From: Trichosphaerium sp. ATCC 40318
Taxonomy: Eukaryota; Discosea; Flabellinia; Trichosidae
Direction: 5' to 3'
Assembly (NCBI GenBank): GCA_038496445.1
Contig: JALMLS010000504.1
Location: forward strand, 124,001 to 188,000
DNA: 64,000 nt
Numbering within the stretch: the first letter of the stretch is position 1; each line of letters starts with the position of its first letter. The position numbers and the translations under genes are program-made. The notes beneath the pieces are model-generated. The model was not told the DNA's origin, made no database searches, and was given only the letters and a program-made list of their open reading frames with translations. Below are positions 60,205-64,000 of the stretch, one piece after another.

Positions 60205-62258
60205 TTAGTTTGTAGAGATCCTACAAGTTGCCATTTTCAATCTACAACCCAATAAGCATAAAAAAAAAGATTGTGAATCACGTGCCTGTACAGTTGGAAC
60301 GATTCAAATAGTGCCTCGTTAGACTTCTGGGTGAGGTGACCTTGTTCTATTGTACGCAAGAATGCATAGAAATCACAGACGGCCACTATTCGCGTGCGGC
60401 AGTGCAAGCATATCGGCACTGCTGGATTGTTTCGTTTACCTCTCAACAACATAAAACTACACTCCATCTGGTTTTAAAACAGTTAGGTCAGTACATGCAA
60501 CACAATGGGTATGTGTCGTTATCTGAGATCGTACTTGTTGAAGGCACGTTGAGCACGTGTCAGCTCTGTTTTTTTCGGGAGCGAGCTCTATTTCCAGCGT
60601 TCTATGCTTGATGTGTCGCAGCACGTCATTGGCACGTCGGAATCTGACAGTAGGTATGACCTGTGAAAGTTCTCATTAGTGAATTATTGCCATTTATTTG
60701 ATGTGCGCGTGTGTACTTCTTCCTTTTCAATTCTAGACAACAGTCTGCTGCTCTTCAGGATTGGACATCCGCTTTTGACATACTCCATCCATTCCTACAG
60801 TGGGGTATGTGAGTGTTGATCATTCAAAGTCAGGTCGACCACGCACCTCCAGTTGTTTTGTGGAAGGCTCTACCTTTAATTCTGGGTTATCACTCATCGC
60901 GTGCACAAGAAAGGGTACGTACTGTAATGCGTATATGAGGGTTGTTATCTTTAATTTTTGGCTTAGGAGATGCCCTTTTCTTTTCTGTTTTCTCTTTTTT
61001 TGCAACATTGTTGTTGTCCTCTGTCGCATCTTTGTTGAAGAATGAAGGGCTCATTATAGACCCTGCCGTACTGCGCTTATCAAAGCTACACGCACCGCCT
61101 TCAAACGTCTTGCTTCTCCTCCCAACTGGCGAGATGTATGTGTTAGCACAACTGTCTCTCTTGTAAAATGTATTGACTAATAAGAAGGTGTACCAGATCC
61201 ATTTGACACTAACTGAATTGTATGCGCTTCTTGGTGTATCTACATATTTTAGTGATCGCTGCAATGATCACAAAGCCCATTGTACCTGAGCCGATATTCT
61301 TTTGCGTAGATCGCCAAGAACAGATTCTTCTATCGACAATCTACCAAACATATCAAAAAAAAAAATGGTTTGATTCAATGTGGGTGTCATGTGCTAAATA
61401 CCTGTGTTTGGTTTGTTGTAGTTCTGATTCCAGCTGTTTCTTTATTTTTAGTATCTTATGCTGCGCACGTGGTTAGTTTTACAATGTTATTTCCGCGTTG
61501 TAGCAAACTACTCCACCTTTTCTTTACATTCTCCCTCTACCTGAACGCTAGTGTAAGCAATTTTTTAATTTCCTTTAATGATGGTATGGCTTATTTTTAA
61601 TATAATATTTAAACGTGCCATGTCGTTTGCGGCCTGAAACAATTGCGCCGTCAATTCCTCTAGCTCCTCGTACAGCTTCTCTCTTATATTTTCTGCTTCT
61701 TCACGGAGCTCTCGCTCTTTGTTGGCCTGTACTGTCAAATCGTCCACCAATGTCTGAGGGCAATCATGTCATTTTTTTTTTTTTTTGTTATTTGTTTTCA
61801 ACAATTATGATTGACATTAATACCTGTAATCTTACGGTTTCTTCCTCGAGCGTGAGTACTTTGTTTTGATCTTCTGCGATAATGTTTTTCAAGTCTGCTA
61901 GCTGTTTCTTTTGCTCGTCACTCACTATCTTGGCTTCTTCTAGCTTCAGTTTATCCCGTTTGGTCCGTATTTCAAGCTCCTACAACGCACGATAAATTAA
62001 AGCTGTCAAAAAACAGGAAGAACGTATTTTTCTTGGTGTAGACATATACCTTGTTGCGCTTATACAAGTGGTTTCGCAACTGTTTGAATTGCTCGATAGC
62101 GGATTTGTTTGCTGTTAGCACAGCACCTAGTTCCTCTAGTCGCAACTACAAACAGCGTAAGGACGAAAAAAAAAGCACGTGACAACAACAAAAGGCTGTA
62201 TCGGAAGTACCTTTGTAGCGAAAAGCTCCTTGGCAAGATGTTGTTGTTGCGCTGCCAT
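60205..62258 (-). CDS. RAB3IP: Rabin8/Sec2-like Rab GEF
   Basis: The start is probably 62258 (MAAQQQHLAKELFATK). Coiled-coil exons follow: LRLEELGAVLTANKSA, ELEIRTKRDKLKLEEAK, LVDDLTVQANKERELREEA, then the Sec2 signature LYEELEELTAQLFQAANDMA. After a variable Ser-rich middle (TSPVGRRSKTFEGGACS) the C-terminal domain is diagnostic: CSTCLQQMECSFMLLRG, PICLHCRTRIVAVCDFYAFL, RTIEQGHLTQKSNEALFESF. A GC-AG intron (60,242-60,285) then joins LYR to LKMATCRISTN, stop 60205-60207. The GEF activates Rab8/Sec4 for exocytosis or ciliary traffic. Middle exons between 60,650 and 61,560 are only partly resolved. Confidence 0.8.
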
Positions 62259-62453
62259 GATCTCTTCGTACTGGCGGGTAATGAATCTTACCACTTGGAG
62301 ATTGTTGGCCTGAAGAAAAAGTTGGCGCAAAACCAAAGTCAAAGCAGGTATTAATATAATTTTTTTTCTGATTGTTTTTTGTTGGCACACCGTGACACAC
62401 TTAGTTTTATTGGACTCTACAACTTAACTGTGTATCCACACCTCCAAAAAGTG

Positions 62454-63790
62454 CTACTCTATGTACTCTCTACTTTGAATACCCGTGACAATGAGATTGT
62501 TGAGCGTATCCTCTCGTCCTTCAACGTATAGTGCTTCTATCTCCACTTTTATTCCACCTTCGATCTTTGACATATGTTAAAGGTAGACGAGGAACATCAA
62601 GTACCATTGCACATATTTGTTCGTCAGCTGATTGACACCACCCTCGATTGCTTATGTTGGCAATACAACGTGTATCACCCTCTGTCATTGGTTTGTATTC
62701 GGTGTGAGGTACCTAGTCACGTGATTACAAACTATATATTTTGTTCCAAAGCCTACCTTATATTTGTTCAAGTGATGCCCTAAGACACCTAGCCACTTGA
62801 TGTTTACATTGTATCGACAGTTTTCCATGCCCAGACTGTATCCTCCTTGCTTGTAGCTCAGTAATACCCCTACACCACCTACAACACTTGTTTGTCGATG
62901 ACAAGGATGTTTGTTGGTTAGCGTACCAGGGTTGTAGTCAAAGACGCCATAGCATGGTAGATGTAAAGATTGCTGCAATATCGAAACAAAACGCCTAGTC
63001 TATAGACCAAATACGTTATGGACAAGCTCTCAAAATGAAGTCAGTCTACTAACCATGAGCCCAGGGTAGCCGTTCCCTGTTACCACTATAAAGTTGGGAT
63101 ACTTCTTTATGAAACCGCTTGCTACCAAATGCTCAAAAACAGCATCCTTCTCTACTACAACGATGGCTGTCGCTGAAGATTCGAGATCAATGTTGGGATG
63201 CGATAGGGTGTATGCAGTTTCGTCAAATTGTGCTATGCGATGGAAAAAAGAACCTAACACGGCTTTTCAACACTTGTGCGGGTATATCTATTGAGAACGT
63301 ACGGATCACAAATGGAACAGTTGACAAATCTACCCAACTTCCTCCTAACCAACTTATATGAGTGGACATTCTAAATATGTTCTTTCACCTGCTATACTAA
63401 CACGTAGGGTTCCAGCAATGAAGCGCCCTTGTTCGGCGGGATGTATGGACATGGCACTTCGTGGACATTTCAATATGCTTTGGAGATCTACGTTGTTTTA
63501 GCAATGCGGGTAAGGATAAGTAGGTACCTCCAAGTATGCCAGACACTTTTGTGTAGCTGTTATCCATCGACCATTTTGCACTTAGACAGTAGTACGCCTG
63601 TCATGGTTTAGATTGTACGTGTAAGCGCTATACCTCTCTGATGGATGATCTCTGGTTGTTTCGCACTTGGCTGTAGATCATTGCAAGAGCTGAGAAAATA
63701 CGAGCATACTTCTTTGGCTTGCTTTTGAATGAGCACTTTGCATTGTTGCGGGCAAGGAAAATGCAGCCATCAGTATCGGCTACTCGAGCT
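62454..63790 (-). CDS. SPO11: SPO11 meiotic topoisomerase-like protein (5' end unresolved)
   Basis: Minus-strand exons: SKPKKYARIFSALAMIYSQV, REAYY (catalytic Tyr region), LQSILKCPRSAMSIHPAEQG with RFIAGTLRV, TOPRIM strand IVVVEKDAVFEHLVASGFIK, FIVVTGNGYPGLM, QSLHLPCYGVFDYNPG joined to GVGVLLSYKQGG, VNIKWLGV, and C-terminal AMIEGGIKVEIEALYVEGRE, stop 62454-62456. This is the full winged-helix plus TOPRIM order of Spo11/Top6A. Deviations: the usual D-x-D is D-Y-N, TGKG.PD is TGNGYPG, and the segment between these motifs is short. It would make meiotic double-strand breaks if active. Its 5' exons may extend toward or past the window end. Confidence 0.8.
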
Positions 63791-64000
63791 TAGCAACTTT
63801 CCTTCTACGTGCACCTGCCTGAGTTAAATGCGTTGTCGCTAGTGCGTATTGCCACGTTTACAGGATTCAATGTAGACTGTTTCAAGCTGCTGGCAAAGGA
63901 AATGAGCCAACCCTCTATCCTCGCTAACACCTGTACAGTACAGTGTTAGCACGCTTTCCGTGGAAATGCAGCGTGCCGTACTTGGGTAGGACCAATGTTA
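63791..64000. other. Window edge, unresolved 5' region of SPO11
   Basis: No frame could be joined with confidence. The region may hold early SPO11 exons or its promoter. Confidence 0.3.

Noticed and set aside
62456-62573. ATG frame MSKIEGGIKVEIEAL considered as first exon of the Rabin8-like gene
   Set aside because: K-V-E-I-E-A-L is the conserved SPO11 C-terminus, and phases join it to the SPO11 exons; the Rabin8-like gene starts downstream at about 62,258.
1-64000. Giant-virus genome segment (because of the LRR style)
   Set aside because: Dense spliceosomal introns, ribosomal protein genes, SPO11 and AP-1 show it is cellular nuclear DNA.
1-64000. tRNA genes
   Set aside because: I looked for B-box-like GGTTCRAATCC sequences with a matching A-box and found none convincing; a covariance-model search would be decisive.

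Overview
The window comes from the nuclear genome of a unicellular eukaryote. Nearly every gene is interrupted by short spliceosomal introns, mostly 35-140 nt, with GTAAGT- or GTACGT-type donors. The gene set is purely eukaryotic: AP-1 gamma-adaptin, TMF golgin, CCR4 deadenylase, SPO11, Rabin8/Sec2, dolichyldiphosphatase, eL21 and mitochondrial uL23. Several tyrosine-kinase-like proteins, a PARP fused to a kinase, M6P-receptor-type (MRH) proteins and secreted peroxidase and lectin genes suggest a free-living phagotrophic protist. I cannot assign it to a lineage from sequence alone. The DNA is AT-rich, gene-dense and uses the standard code.

Layout. At 1-5,100 there is the 3' end of a nuclease-like gene, followed by repeat-rich DNA holding an MRH fragment, a frameshifted F-box/LRR gene, inverted repeats and a second decayed F-box/LRR copy. 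From 5.2 to 24.1 kb lie secreted or surface genes (Cys-rich protein, LamG-like lectin, haem peroxidase, glycoside-hydrolase-like protein), an intact F-box/LRR gene with an MRH remnant, a receptor tyrosine-kinase-like gene and an RCC1-kinase fusion. At 24.7-26.3 kb sits a 5'-truncated LINE next to another F-box fragment. From 26.7 to 37.6 kb there are a tail-anchored SAM protein, gamma-adaptin, a pseudo-receiver/PARP/kinase fusion and a two-repeat MRH protein. At 38.8-41.5 kb is the third large F-box/LRR copy and its repeat-rich upstream DNA. From 42 to 64 kb the window is mostly housekeeping: membrane alpha/beta hydrolase, uL23m, TMF, CCR4, eL21, an uncharacterised small gene, dolichyldiphosphatase, a Rabin8-like GEF and SPO11, plus two genes made of a recurring 'DWY' module.

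Themes. (1) One cassette, an MRH gene tail-to-tail with an F-box/LRR gene, is present three times at different stages of decay, with further scattered fragments. (2) Membrane traffic and glycoprotein handling recur (AP-1, TMF, Rabin8/Sec2, dolichyldiphosphatase, MRH), alongside signalling kinases with unusual partner domains. (3) The hexamer CACGTG is strongly over-represented, especially inside introns. The most unusual protein is the one at 32,476-35,529, which joins a receiver-like domain, a complete H-Y-E PARP catalytic domain and a kinase. Exon boundaries were derived by eye from frame continuity and splice consensus; none is supported by transcripts.
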